This document shows positions 42,608 through 51,761 of a stretch of DNA of 58,112 nucleotides, one piece after another. Position 1 is the stretch's first letter. Every line of letters starts with the position of its first letter. Source of the DNA: CAYGSN01 sp964352675. GTDB taxonomy: Bacteria > Pseudomonadota > Alphaproteobacteria > Micavibrionales > Micavibrionaceae. The stretch spans positions 1 through 58,112 of the forward strand of contig CAYGSN010000015.1 of the NCBI GenBank assembly GCA_964352675.1, given 5' to 3'. The translations under genes and the position numbers were made by a program. A model generated the notes under the pieces. It was not told where the DNA came from. It worked only from the letters and a program-made list of their open reading frames with translations, and did not search any database.

Positions 42608-44292
42608 CACAATCAATCTTAAACCGAGCGCGCCCTGATATTGTAGCGATGAAGGGCTATTCTTCGGCGCGCTCAATGCAAAAGAAAAAAACCGGCGCAG
42701 GATTTCTTAATGCCAATGAATGCCCGTATGAGCCGGTTACAGGCGTACAGGGACTGGCACGCTACCCTGACCAGCAACCGCCCGAATTGGTGGATGCTTT
42801 ATGCCGCCTCTATGACGTGTCCTCGCGCAATCTGGCAATAACGCGCGGGGCGGATGAGGCGATTGATTTGCTGCTGCGGGCCTTTTGCGTGCCAGGACAG
42901 GACAATATTATCATATGTCCGCCCGGTTTTGCCATGTATGCGCATTCTGCCGCCTTACAGGGCGCTTTTATTAAAGAAGCCGGTCTCAAACAGGATTTTG
43001 CGCTGGATACTGAAAAAATAAAGACTGTCGCGGATGAAAACACCAAGCTGGTATTTGTTTGTTCCCCTAATAATCCAACGGCTAATCTCATGAATAGTGA
43101 TGATATAAAGGCGTTGTGCGATTATTTTGACGGCAAAGCTTTGGTGGTGGTGGATGAAACTTATATCGAGTTTGCCGGCGAGGGCAATGGCTTGATTGCG
43201 GAGGTTGAAAATAGCCCGAATTTGGTGGTGTTGCGCACGCTTTCAAAATCCTATGCAGCAGCGGGGCTGCGCTGCGGCGTAGCGATCGCACAACAGGATA
43301 TTATTAGACTATTGCTCAAAGTTCTGCCGCCCTATCCCATCCCGCAACCGGTGGTACAGGCGGCGCTGCAAATCCTTACGCCGAAAAATTTGCACAGACT
43401 GGAGCAAAAGCGCACAGAGTTACTCACACGCAAAAAAACCTATATACCACAGCTCGCGATGCTGGATGAGGTTGAGGAAATTTACCCTTCTGTGACAAAT
43501 TTTGTTCTGATGCGCGTGAAGGATGCCGAAGCGTTGAGTAAAAAATGTCTGGCCGCTAATATTGTCGTACGTAATCAGTCACACCAGTCGGGCCTTGAGA
43601 ACTGCATCCGCGTTTCAATCGGTACGGAAGAGGAGATGGAACGCTTGATGGCGGTGCTGCGCGGCGAAGATGTACCAGACCTCAGCAACGACCGCACAGC
43701 AAAAATTACACGCAATACCAAAGAAACGAAAATATCCGTTGATCTGAATCTTGACCGGCCCGGACCGATCCGAATTGATACCGGCGTGCCGTTTTATGAT
43801 CACATGCTTGATCAGGTGGCCAAGCATGGCGGGTTTTCGCTGGTGCTCGAATGCGAAGGCGATTTGGAGATCGAGGCGCACCACACGGTTGAAGATTGCG
43901 CCATTGCCTTGGGCCAGGCCTTCACAAAAGCGCTGGGCGATAAAATGGGCATTGGTCGTTTTGGTTCCGACGGGCCGTTTGAATTGATTTTGCCGATGGA
44001 TGAAGCGCAGGCGCGTGTTGCGCTGGATTTTGGCGGCCGTGCGCAGCTGGAATTTAAGGCAGATTTCCCGAACGAATATGTCGGCGATCCTGAGAATCCT
44101 TTGCCCGTTGATATGGTTGAGCATGTTTTCCGTTCTTTGGCTGAAAACATGCAGGCCAATTTGCACATCACTGTGGTCGGCGAAAATACGCACCACATGG
44201 TCGAAAGCTGCTTTAAGGGACTGGGACGGTGCCTGCGCCAGGCTATTCGCATAGAAGGCGCGGAGCTGCCCAGCACGAAAGGCATATTATGA
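42604..44292 (+). CDS. hisC-hisB: fused histidinol-phosphate aminotransferase and IGP dehydratase
   Basis: 562 residues in one uninterrupted frame. Residues 1-355 are HisC, a class I/II PLP aminotransferase: LNANECPYEP, CSPNNPT, VVDETYIEF and the PLP lysine in RTLSKSYAAAGLR (K215). Residues from about 364 to 562 are imidazoleglycerol-phosphate dehydratase: VPFYDHML (H400), HHTVEDCAIALGQ (426-438), VEHVFRSL and HHMVESCFKGLGR supply the manganese ligands. A 10-residue hinge (about 356-366) joins them; no internal ribosome site is needed. The familiar fusion is HisB with a HAD phosphatase; HisC with HisB is one I do not recall as standard. The two enzymes catalyse consecutive steps. Confidence 0.93.
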   Translation: MTQSILNRARPDIVAMKGYSSARSMQKKKTGAGFLNANECPYEPVTGVQGLARYPDQQPPELVDALCRLYDVSSRNLAITRGADEAIDLLLRAFCVPGQDNIIICPPGFAMYAHSAALQGAFIKEAGLKQDFALDTEKIKTVADENTKLVFVCSPNNPTANLMNSDDIKALCDYFDGKALVVVDETYIEFAGEGNGLIAEVENSPNLVVLRTLSKSYAAAGLRCGVAIAQQDIIRLLLKVLPPYPIPQPVVQAALQILTPKNLHRLEQKRTELLTRKKTYIPQLAMLDEVEEIYPSVTNFVLMRVKDAEALSKKCLAANIVVRNQSHQSGLENCIRVSIGTEEEMERLMAVLRGEDVPDLSNDRTAKITRNTKETKISVDLNLDRPGPIRIDTGVPFYDHMLDQVAKHGGFSLVLECEGDLEIEAHHTVEDCAIALGQAFTKALGDKMGIGRFGSDGPFELILPMDEAQARVALDFGGRAQLEFKADFPNEYVGDPENPLPVDMVEHVFRSLAENMQANLHITVVGENTHHMVESCFKGLGRCLRQAIRIEGAELPSTKGIL

Positions 44293-44882
44293 TTGCGATT
44301 ATTGACAGTGGCGGTGCGAATATCGCCTCGGTGATGTTCGCGCTGGAACGGCTGGACATGCAAAGCGTGCTAACCTCGGACGCTGGGGAAATCAGCGAGG
44401 CAGAGCGCGTTATCCTGCCGGGTGTCGGTGCAGCGAAGGCGGCGATGGACCGCCTGCAGGCACTGGCTTTGGTTGATTGTATCCGTGCACTCACCCAGCC
44501 TGTGCTGGGGCTTTGCCTTGGTATGCAGTTACTGTTTGATCGCTCGGAAGAGGGGGATGTTGATATGCTGGGTGTTATACCCGGCACAGTCAAACGGTTT
44601 GATGAAGCACGCAGCGGTATTGTACCGCATATGGGCTGGAACAGCGTTTCAAAGCGGAAAAATCATCCCTTGCTGCGCGATATGCCGGATGAAAGTTATT
44701 TTTATTTTGTGCATAGCTACCGCGCGCCGGTGAACGACAGCGCGGTGGGAGTATGCAATTACGGCACTTCGTTTTCTGCTGTGGTTGCCAAAGATAATTT
44801 TATGGGTTGTCAGTTTCATCCCGAGCGATCCGGCAAGATTGGTGCGCAAATTCTCAGGAATTTTGTGGAGAGGAAGCCATGA
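44289..44882 (+). CDS. hisH: imidazole glycerol phosphate synthase, glutaminase subunit
   Basis: 197 residues. Class I glutamine amidotransferase: oxyanion region LPGVGAAKAAM, nucleophile C76 in GLCLGMQLLF, and CQFHPERS with the catalytic His and Glu near residue 180. Delivers ammonia to HisF. The ATG overlaps the HisCB stop as ATGA; a longer upstream frame is not used. Confidence 0.95.
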   Translation: MIAIIDSGGANIASVMFALERLDMQSVLTSDAGEISEAERVILPGVGAAKAAMDRLQALALVDCIRALTQPVLGLCLGMQLLFDRSEEGDVDMLGVIPGTVKRFDEARSGIVPHMGWNSVSKRKNHPLLRDMPDESYFYFVHSYRAPVNDSAVGVCNYGTSFSAVVAKDNFMGCQFHPERSGKIGAQILRNFVERKP

Positions 44883-45604
44883 TTATTTACCCAGCCATTG
44901 ATGTGATGGACGGCAAATGTGTGCGGCTTTATCAGGGTGATTTTGCGCAGCAAACGGCCTATGAAGTATCGCCTGCCCAAACCGCACAGCGTTACAAAGC
45001 GCAGGGCGCGCAATGGCTGCATCTGGTTGATTTGGATGGGGCCAAAGATACTAACCAGCGCCAGATACAGCTTATCACTGAGATTATTAAGCAAAGCAAA
45101 TTACAGGTACAAACTGGGGGCGGCGTGCGAACACCCGAAGATGTGCAAGCCTTGCTCAATGCCGGTGCCAGTCGCGTGGCCATTGGCTCTCTTGCTATAA
45201 AAAAGCCAGATTTAACAGTAGAAATTTTAAAACGCTTCGGCGCTGATAAAATTTGCTTGGCCGCAGATGTAAAAATTCAAAACGGGAAACATAGTCTTGC
45301 CGTATCCGGTTGGCAGGAACAAAGCGACATGACGCTCAATGCCTTTATTCAGAACTATTTAGATGTAGGTCTGAAACACCTTCTATGCACTGATATATCG
45401 CGCGACGGAACGATGGAAGGATGTAATTTTGCATTATATGAGGAGATTCAAACCACGTTTCCAAAGATTGAAATACAGGCTTCCGGCGGCGTCTCTTCAC
45501 TGGAGGATGTGCGCAAGCTTAAGGCGGCGGGCGTCATTATCGGCAAAGCACTGTATGAAGGCGCATTCTCGCTGCCAGAGGCGTTGGAGGCAGCCTCATG
45601 CTAA
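44879..45604 (+). CDS. hisA: ProFAR isomerase
   Basis: 241 residues, TIM barrel starting MIIYPAIDVMDGKCVRLYQGD, with half-barrel phosphate sites GGGVRTPEDV and ASGGVSSLEDV and the catalytic aspartates in AIDV and TDISRDGTMEG. Overlaps hisH by 4 bp and hisF by 7 bp. Confidence 0.96.
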   Translation: MIIYPAIDVMDGKCVRLYQGDFAQQTAYEVSPAQTAQRYKAQGAQWLHLVDLDGAKDTNQRQIQLITEIIKQSKLQVQTGGGVRTPEDVQALLNAGASRVAIGSLAIKKPDLTVEILKRFGADKICLAADVKIQNGKHSLAVSGWQEQSDMTLNAFIQNYLDVGLKHLLCTDISRDGTMEGCNFALYEEIQTTFPKIEIQASGGVSSLEDVRKLKAAGVIIGKALYEGAFSLPEALEAASC

Positions 45605-46365
45605 CCAAACGCATTATTCCCTGCCTTGATGTCAAAGAGGGCCGCGTGGTCAAAGGCGTACAATTCCGCAACCACCGCGACATGGGCGACATTCTGGACC
45701 TGGCACAACGTTATGCCTATGAGGGCGCGGATGAGCTGGTTTTTTACGATATTACGGCCAGCAGCGACGGGCGCGTGGTTGACCGGAGCTGGGTCGAAAA
45801 TGTGGCGCGCATCATTGATATTCCATTTTGTGTGGCCGGAGGCATACGAACCCTGGAAGATGCACGGATCGTTCTTAATAACGGCGCTGACAAAATCTCC
45901 ATCAATTCTCCCGCACTGGAGCGACCTGAATTTATCACTGAACTTGCAGATACTTTCGGATCACAATGTGTTGTGGTTGGCATAGACAGCCGTGAAAAAG
46001 ATGGCAATTATGTGGTTTATCAATATACCGGCGATGAAAGCAAAACCCTGAAATCAAAGCACGATACTCTGACTTGGGCAAAGAAAACACAAAAATTAGG
46101 CGCAGGAGAAATCGTTTTGAATTGCATGAATCAGGATGGCATGCGCCAGGGCTATGACCTCAAACAGCTTAAAGCCGTTCGTGAAGCGATAACCATTCCA
46201 CTTATTGCATCCGGTGGCGCAGGAGAAAAAACACATTTTTCTGATGTTTTTGAACAGACTGGCGTGGATGGAGCCTTGGCAGCCTCAGTTTTTCACAGCG
46301 GCCAAATTTCTATTCCCGAATTAAAACACTATTTAAAAGAACAAAATATAAGGATCAGGATATGA
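45598..46365 (+). CDS. hisF: imidazole glycerol phosphate synthase, cyclase subunit
   Basis: 255 residues, TIM barrel beginning MLTKRIIPCLDVKEGRVVKGVQF, with catalytic D11 and the D in LNCMNQDGMRQGYDL, and phosphate loops AGGIRTLEDA and ASGGAGEKTH. Works with HisH to make IGP and AICAR. Overlaps hisI by 4 bp. Confidence 0.97.
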   Translation: MLTKRIIPCLDVKEGRVVKGVQFRNHRDMGDILDLAQRYAYEGADELVFYDITASSDGRVVDRSWVENVARIIDIPFCVAGGIRTLEDARIVLNNGADKISINSPALERPEFITELADTFGSQCVVVGIDSREKDGNYVVYQYTGDESKTLKSKHDTLTWAKKTQKLGAGEIVLNCMNQDGMRQGYDLKQLKAVREAITIPLIASGGAGEKTHFSDVFEQTGVDGALAASVFHSGQISIPELKHYLKEQNIRIRI

Positions 46366-46970
46366 TAGATATCAATACTCTTGATTGGGCAAAAGGAAAC
46401 GGCATCTTGCCCGCGATTGTCCAGGATGCACAAGATCTGCGTGTGCTGATGTTGGGCTATATGAACCAGGAAGCGCTGGCAAAAACTCTTGAAACAGGGT
46501 ACATAACATTTTTTAGCCGCAGCAAACAAAGGCTTTGGGTAAAAGGCGAAACCTCCGGCAACGCTCTAGATTTTGTCTCGATGGATATTGACTGCGACCG
46601 TGACACAATCCTCATTAAATCCAGGCCACACGGCCCGGTTTGCCACACAGGAACGCCAACCTGCTTTGGCGATAATGAAGACACAGCCCTGCCCTTCTTA
46701 GGCCGCCTTTTCTCCATTATAAAACAACGCAATCAGGAAAGACCGGAGGGCAGCTATACAACTAAATTGTTTGAAGCAGGAAAAAGCCGTATTGCCCAAA
46801 AAGTGGGGGAGGAAGGAGTAGAGCTATCTCTGGCGCACATCAAAGGCGATAAAGATGAAATCCTGAATGAAAGTGCGGATTTACTTTTCCACATAATGGT
46901 CTTACTGGAGGACGCTGAGTTGAATATTATTGATGTTTGTAAAATTTTGAAACAAAGACATATAGGCTAG
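46362..46970 (+). CDS. hisIE: bifunctional PR-AMP cyclohydrolase / PR-ATP pyrophosphatase
   Basis: 202 residues. HisI part (1-110): MLGYMNQEALAKTLETG, FFSRSKQRLWVKGETSGN, DCDRDTILI and the zinc cysteines in GPVCHTGTPTCF. HisE part (about 115-202): GSYTTKLFEAGKSRIAQKVGEEGVELSLA and ESADLLFHIMVLL. Completes the ten-step pathway in this operon. No clear terminator follows within 90 bp. Confidence 0.95.
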   Translation: MIDINTLDWAKGNGILPAIVQDAQDLRVLMLGYMNQEALAKTLETGYITFFSRSKQRLWVKGETSGNALDFVSMDIDCDRDTILIKSRPHGPVCHTGTPTCFGDNEDTALPFLGRLFSIIKQRNQERPEGSYTTKLFEAGKSRIAQKVGEEGVELSLAHIKGDKDEILNESADLLFHIMVLLEDAELNIIDVCKILKQRHIG

Positions 46971-47060
46971 AACACAACATGACAGACACTCCGCCAAATC
47001 TGGTCTAGATATAATCAAAAAACCCAATCACAGGTTTAGAAATGTGTTATAAAGCGCCCT

Positions 47061-48242
47061 ATGAAATCTGAATACGACGTTATTATCATCGGGGCTGGTG
47101 CGGCGGGAATGATGTGCGCCATTGAGGCGGGCAAGCGCGGGCGCAAGGTCTGGCTGGTCGACCATGCCGAAAAAATCGGCGAGAAGATCCGCATTTCCGG
47201 GGGCGGGCGCTGTAACTTCACCAACATCAACACCCGGCCAGAGACCTTTCTGTCCCGCAATTCCCATTTTTGTAAATCGGCACTCAAGCAATTCACACAA
47301 CATGACTTCATCGCGCTGGTCAAAAAACACGGCATTGCCTATCATGAAAAAAAGCTGGGGCAGCTTTTCTGTGATGAGCGCGCACAGCAGATCATAGACA
47401 TGCTCCTGCGCGAATGCCGCGAGGCCAGTGTAACGCTTGAAAACGAAATTACCATCACCGAGATTAAGAAAACCGATGAAGGCTACAGCGTCCAGACCAA
47501 TAACGAAACACAGAGCTGCAAAAGCCTTGTGATCGCGACTGGCGGGCTGTCCATCCCTAAAATCGGCGCAAGCAAATTTGGTTACGACATCGCAAAGCAA
47601 TTCGGCCTGAATGTCATAGACACCCGCCCGGCGCTCGTGCCCCTGACCTTCCAGAGCGCCCTGCTGGAACGCTGCAAAGCCCTGTCCGGCCTCTCTATTG
47701 AGGCTACGGTTTCTTGCGGAAATACCAGATTTTCCGAGGGGTTTCTCTTTACACACCGCGGCCTGAGTGGCCCGTCCATCCTGCAGATTTCATCCTATTG
47801 GCAGGAAGGGCAGGAGATTGTCGTGAACCTTGCTCCCGAAACAGATATGCTGGACTTTTTTAAAACTCGCAAAAAGGACCAGCCAAAACAGGATATTCAG
47901 ACCGCCCTGTCCCATATCCTGCCGAACCGCCTTGCCGAAAGCATTTGTAAGGCGGAAGGGGTGAAGGGCCGCATCGCCGATCTGCCGGATAAACAGCTGG
48001 AAAAAATGGCCCGCGCGGTGAATGACTGGCGCATCAAGCCCGCAGGCACAGAAGGCTATCGCACCGCCGAGGTCACGCTGGGCGGGGTGGATACGGATGA
48101 ACTATCCTCCAAAACCATGGAGGCCAAAAACCAGCCCGGTTTATATTTCATTGGTGAGGTTGTCGATGTTACCGGTCACTTGGGCGGATTTAACTTCCAA
48201 TGGGCCTGGTCCTCGGGCTATGTTGCCGGACAGCATGCATAG
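47061..48242 (+). CDS. HI0933/YhiN-type flavoprotein
   Basis: 393 residues. FAD-binding GAGAAGMMCAIEAGKRG, then ISGGGRCNFTN, a hallmark of this family (BaiN/HI0933-like), ATGGLSIPKIGASKFGYDIAKQFG, and a C-terminal GEVVDVTGHLGGFNFQWAWSSGYVAGQ. Physiological substrate unknown in most bacteria; some relatives reduce bile-acid or other enones. Its own promoter probably contains TATAAT near 47019. Confidence 0.9.
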   Translation: MKSEYDVIIIGAGAAGMMCAIEAGKRGRKVWLVDHAEKIGEKIRISGGGRCNFTNINTRPETFLSRNSHFCKSALKQFTQHDFIALVKKHGIAYHEKKLGQLFCDERAQQIIDMLLRECREASVTLENEITITEIKKTDEGYSVQTNNETQSCKSLVIATGGLSIPKIGASKFGYDIAKQFGLNVIDTRPALVPLTFQSALLERCKALSGLSIEATVSCGNTRFSEGFLFTHRGLSGPSILQISSYWQEGQEIVVNLAPETDMLDFFKTRKKDQPKQDIQTALSHILPNRLAESICKAEGVKGRIADLPDKQLEKMARAVNDWRIKPAGTEGYRTAEVTLGGVDTDELSSKTMEAKNQPGLYFIGEVVDVTGHLGGFNFQWAWSSGYVAGQHA

Positions 48243-48334
48243 GCAGTGTGGCCTATGGCCTTTCCCTGAAAACCTTGTTATAAACCTACTCAAATCAAAC
48301 TCGAACCACCAACGCTTTATCAGGAGACCTCCTC

Positions 48335-49093
48335 ATGCGAATTATTGTTACCCTCTCAGCGCTCGCGCTCTTCCTCTTTCCAACTGTTGCCAAGGCCGAT
48401 TGTGGTGTGTTACCGGATTTTACAGCGCTTAAAACTGCGTTGACACAGGCAAGAGCAGAGGACAATGGCGGCCTTAACCTCGATATGTGGGGAACAATCG
48501 TCGATCGTGCAGGCCGTGTTTGTGCTGTGGCTTATACAGGCAGCAACGCTGGCGCGCAATGGCCGGGCAGCCGTTTGATTTCCGCACAAAAAGCCAATAC
48601 AGCAAACGCCTTCAGTCTGGACGGCCTGGCCCTTTCCACGGCAAACCTCTACTCCGCAGTACAGCCGGGCGGCAGCCTCTTCGGCCTGCAGGAAAGCAAC
48701 CCGATCAATGTGCCTGTTGCTTATAACAACAAAGGATCTCTGGAGAATTTTGGAACCCTCAATGACCCGCTGGTTGGTGAGTTTATCGGCGGTGTGAATG
48801 TTTTTGGTGGCGGGCTGGCGCTTTATAATGCAGAAGGAAAAGTCATCGGTGCGGTTGGCGTCAGCGGTGATACATCCTGTGCAGATCACAATATCGCATG
48901 GCGCACCCGTCACACATTGGCGCTGGATTATGTTCCCGGCGGCGTCTCTGCCGATAAAAACGACCAGATTGTTTTTGATGTAACAAACGGCGCAAGCGCG
49001 GGCGGATTCGGTCATCCGGCCTGCGGTGAAGACGTTGCAAAAGTTGCAGCCTCTTTGCCTGCCTCGCAAGCAGTAAAAGCAGCGACTGAATAA
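48335..49093 (+). CDS. periplasmic GlcG/HbpS-like heme-binding domain protein
   Basis: 252 residues. Signal peptide cut after AKA near residue 22. The mature protein has the GlcG/HbpS (DUF336) pattern: VDRAGRVCAVAYTG, SAQKANTANAF, GGVNVFGGGLALYNAEGKVIGAVGVSGDTSCADHNIAWRTR. HbpS-like proteins bind heme or iron outside the membrane; here the cysteines in DCG, RVCAV, SCADH and PACGED may form disulfides. Ribosome site AGGAGA before the ATG; followed by an intrinsic terminator. Confidence 0.82.
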   Translation: MRIIVTLSALALFLFPTVAKADCGVLPDFTALKTALTQARAEDNGGLNLDMWGTIVDRAGRVCAVAYTGSNAGAQWPGSRLISAQKANTANAFSLDGLALSTANLYSAVQPGGSLFGLQESNPINVPVAYNNKGSLENFGTLNDPLVGEFIGGVNVFGGGLALYNAEGKVIGAVGVSGDTSCADHNIAWRTRHTLALDYVPGGVSADKNDQIVFDVTNGASAGGFGHPACGEDVAKVAASLPASQAVKAATE

Positions 49094-49116
49094 ACTTAAA
49101 TAAACTATAACGGTTC

Positions 49117-49146
49117 AAAAGCCCTGCCCTGCCGCAGGGCTTTTTT
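49117..49146 (+). terminator. intrinsic terminator after the HbpS-like gene
   Basis: Eleven-base-pair stem (AAAAGCCCTGC with complement), six-base loop, followed by TTTTTT. Textbook rho-independent terminator. Confidence 0.92.
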
Positions 49147-49166
49147 CCAAACACAAAAGGTAACAT

Positions 49167-51029
49167 ATGCCCCCACCGCTTCTCCTCTCCGTTAAAGACG
49201 CCATGGTCCGTTATAGCGAAGTGCCGGTCTTTGAAAACCTGGCCTTTAACATTCACGCCGGCAGCCGCATTGCGCTGGTCGGCAAGAATGGCGCCGGAAA
49301 ATCGACATTGATGAACATCATCACCGGTGTTCAGGATCTGGACGAAGGCGAACGCTGGGAGGATATCGGCGTAACGATCGGCTATCTGCGTCAGGACATC
49401 ACACCGCAAGAGGGGCAAACCGTCTTTGATTACATCTTTGAGGAAATCAAGGATGAGGAGCGCGAACTCTACGTCTATAAGGTGGATATCATTGCCGAGG
49501 CATTGCAGATTGACCCGCAGGCGCAAATGACAATCCTCTCGGGCGGGCAACTGCGCCGGGCCGGACTGGCCCGCTGTCTGGTGGAGGAGCCGGATATCCT
49601 GCTGCTGGATGAGCCGACAAACCATCTGGATCTGGAGGCGATTGAATGGCTGGAAGATTACCTGAAGTCCTATCGCGGCACACTGCTTTGCATCTCTCAC
49701 GACCGGACATTTCTGGCCAATGTCACCAATCAGGTCTTCTGGCTAGACCGTGGCCAGCTCAAGGTCAGCCCGCGCGGATTTAAATATTTCGATGAATGGT
49801 CCACCATGCTGCTGGAGCAGGAAGAGCGCGAGCTGAAAAACCGCAAGCAAGCCGTCGGGATCGAGGTCGCCTGGGCCAGCCGCGGGGTCAAGGCGCGGGT
49901 AAAGCGGAATGTCCGGCGTCTGGAAATGGTGCGGGAAATGCGCGAAAAACTCAAAGCCGATGAGAGCGCCTTTAAACGCGCCACACAGAAAATCGATCTT
50001 AAACCGCTGAAGAATATTGAGAGCACATCCAAAGTGGTTGCCGAATTTTACAAAGTCTATAAGAGCTTTGAAGAAGATCACAAAACAATTAATATTCTCG
50101 AGCAGTTCTCATTGCGTATCCAGCGGGGCGACCGCATAGGCATTTTAGGAAAAAACGGTTCAGGAAAAACGACATTCCTTAAGCTTCTCCTTAAAGAGCT
50201 GGAGCCGGATCAAGGCCGGGTTAAAACCCGTAAAGAGCTTGAATTTTCTTACTTTGATCAAAAACGCAGCGACCTTGTTCACACCGACAGCCTGAAAAAA
50301 ACGCTCTCGCCGGGCGGTGGCGATTACATTGATGTGATGGGAAAACAGCGCCATGTCTGCGGCTATCTGAAAGATTTCCTGTTCGACCCGGCCCGTGCGC
50401 AGGACAAGGTTTCACAGCTCTCCGGCGGCCAGAAAAACCGCCTGATGCTGGCAAAAATTCTGGCCAATCCGAAAACCTGCCTGATTTTGGATGAACCCAC
50501 AAATGACCTGGATATGGACACGCTGGATATGCTCGAAGAGATACTATCGCAGTATAAGGGCACGCTGCTGATCGTTTCTCACGACCGCGATTTCCTCGAT
50601 CAAACAGTGACAAAAATCCTGGCCTTTGAAGGTGAAGGCAAGGTCGAAACCGTAATTGGCGGCTATGATGACTATCTGCAGCTGAAAAAAAGACGCCAGC
50701 AGAGCTCTGACTCTCCCCCTGAGCAAACGCAGACCTCTACGCAAAAAGAAAGACCTGCACCGGAAAAAGCGCAACCCGCCACCCCCAAAGCGCCGACCAA
50801 GCGCCTGACCTATAAGCTGGAGCGGGAGCTCAAACAACTCCCCGGCAAAATTGAAAAGACCGAGGCCCTGATCGCCGAAATAACAGAAAAACTGGCCGAT
50901 AGCGCATTTTACGCACGCGACCCAGACGGCTTTCACGTCGCGGCCAAGAACCTGACCGAAGCCCAATCCACACTGGAGCGCTATGAGCTGCGCTGGCTGG
51001 AGCTGGAAGACGCAAAAACCGGCTCATAG
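49167..51029 (+). CDS. uup: Uup-type ABC-F ATPase
   Basis: 620 residues, two ABC ATPase domains in one chain and no membrane segment. Domain 1 has GKNGAGKST (39-47), LSGGQLRRAGLAR and LLLDEPTNHLD; domain 2 has GKNGSGKTTF, LSGGQKNRLMLAK and LILDEPTNDLD. A charged linker lies between and a C-terminal coiled coil (about 530-615) follows a Pro/Gln-rich spacer. This is the Uup layout; Uup acts on ribosomes and branched DNA intermediates. Coupled to nothing; its 3' end is close to the tetR operator. Confidence 0.92.
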   Translation: MPPPLLLSVKDAMVRYSEVPVFENLAFNIHAGSRIALVGKNGAGKSTLMNIITGVQDLDEGERWEDIGVTIGYLRQDITPQEGQTVFDYIFEEIKDEERELYVYKVDIIAEALQIDPQAQMTILSGGQLRRAGLARCLVEEPDILLLDEPTNHLDLEAIEWLEDYLKSYRGTLLCISHDRTFLANVTNQVFWLDRGQLKVSPRGFKYFDEWSTMLLEQEERELKNRKQAVGIEVAWASRGVKARVKRNVRRLEMVREMREKLKADESAFKRATQKIDLKPLKNIESTSKVVAEFYKVYKSFEEDHKTINILEQFSLRIQRGDRIGILGKNGSGKTTFLKLLLKELEPDQGRVKTRKELEFSYFDQKRSDLVHTDSLKKTLSPGGGDYIDVMGKQRHVCGYLKDFLFDPARAQDKVSQLSGGQKNRLMLAKILANPKTCLILDEPTNDLDMDTLDMLEEILSQYKGTLLIVSHDRDFLDQTVTKILAFEGEGKVETVIGGYDDYLQLKKRRQQSSDSPPEQTQTSTQKERPAPEKAQPATPKAPTKRLTYKLERELKQLPGKIEKTEALIAEITEKLADSAFYARDPDGFHVAAKNLTEAQSTLERYELRWLELEDAKTGS

Positions 51030-51049
51030 CAATCCTGTGCAAAATGTAT

Positions 51050-51065
51050 TTGACTAATCAGTCAA
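51050..51065. promoter_or_regulatory. TetR operator before tetR (RND regulator)
   Basis: TTGACTAATCAGTCAA, half-sites TTGACT and AGTCAA with four bases between, 38 bp before the tetR ATG. The same half-sites with the same spacing recur at 51727-51742. Confidence 0.75.
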
Positions 51066-51102
51066 CTCCCTCTATATCCCTTGTCGTAAAAGGCGATAAA
51101 CC

Positions 51103-51738
51103 ATGGCGCGTGCACCGACCGACACCAGAGCAAAACTGATTGAAACCGCGACAGAGCTGATCTGGAGCGAAAGCTATAACGCCGTCAGCGTGGATGAAAT
51201 TTGCAAAAAAGCCGGCGTGCAGAAAGGCAGTTTTTACCATTTTTTCCCTTCCAAAGCACATCTGGCGCTGGCAACCATGGATTCCTGTATGCAGGAAACA
51301 AAAGCCAAATACGACGATATATTCTCTGCCGCCCGCCCTCCGATGGAACGCTTTACCCTCATGGCGCAACATATCATCGACCAGCAGAAAGAAATTTCAG
51401 CTCAACTCGGCCATGTATGTGGTTGTCCGTTTGCGACGCTCGGCTCCGAGCTGGCGGTCAAAGATGCAGAAATCAGCGAGAAAATCACCTCAATCTGTGC
51501 CAGTAAAACCGCCTACTATGAAAGCGCCTTGCGCGATTTGGCCGCTGCCGGACAGCTTGACATGGACACGGATATAGAGTTAAAGGCCAGCGAGATTTTT
51601 GCCTTTATTATCGGACAGCTGATTATGGCGCGGATCAAAAACGACCTGGGCTTTATCGAGAACAATCTTGAGCGAGCCTTGTTTGACCTGATCGGCTTAC
51701 AACCGCCTATGCGTAACGAATTGAAATTGACTAAATAG
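51103..51738 (+). CDS. TetR family regulator of the RND pump
   Basis: 211 residues: helix-turn-helix VDEICKKAGVQKGSFYHFFPSK at about 30-50, then a TetR ligand domain with the HVCGCPFATLGSEL segment seen in many electrophile- or drug-sensing members; its C-x-C may sense thiol reagents. It is the first gene of a three-gene run with the efflux pump and is flanked by two copies of one operator, so it should repress both itself and the pump. Confidence 0.92.
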   Translation: MARAPTDTRAKLIETATELIWSESYNAVSVDEICKKAGVQKGSFYHFFPSKAHLALATMDSCMQETKAKYDDIFSAARPPMERFTLMAQHIIDQQKEISAQLGHVCGCPFATLGSELAVKDAEISEKITSICASKTAYYESALRDLAAAGQLDMDTDIELKASEIFAFIIGQLIMARIKNDLGFIENNLERALFDLIGLQPPMRNELKLTK

Positions 51739-51742
51739 TCAA
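51727..51742. promoter_or_regulatory. TetR operator before the RND genes
   Basis: TTGACTAAATAGTCAA overlaps the last codons and stop of tetR and lies 20 bp before the adaptor ATG. Matches the operator at 51050-51065 in both half-sites. Confidence 0.75.
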
Positions 51743-51761
51743 AAAACACAGAGGCTTAATT

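Noticed and set aside
48861..49700. Long minus-strand frame across the HbpS-like and uup 5' ends
   Set aside because: Runs through a strong terminator and two well-supported plus-strand genes; no recognisable protein features.
51050..51065. FNR box before the TetR gene
   Set aside because: Looks similar (TTGA...TCAA) but the half-sites are separated by eight bases instead of six, and an identical arrangement recurs before the pump; better explained as the TetR operator.
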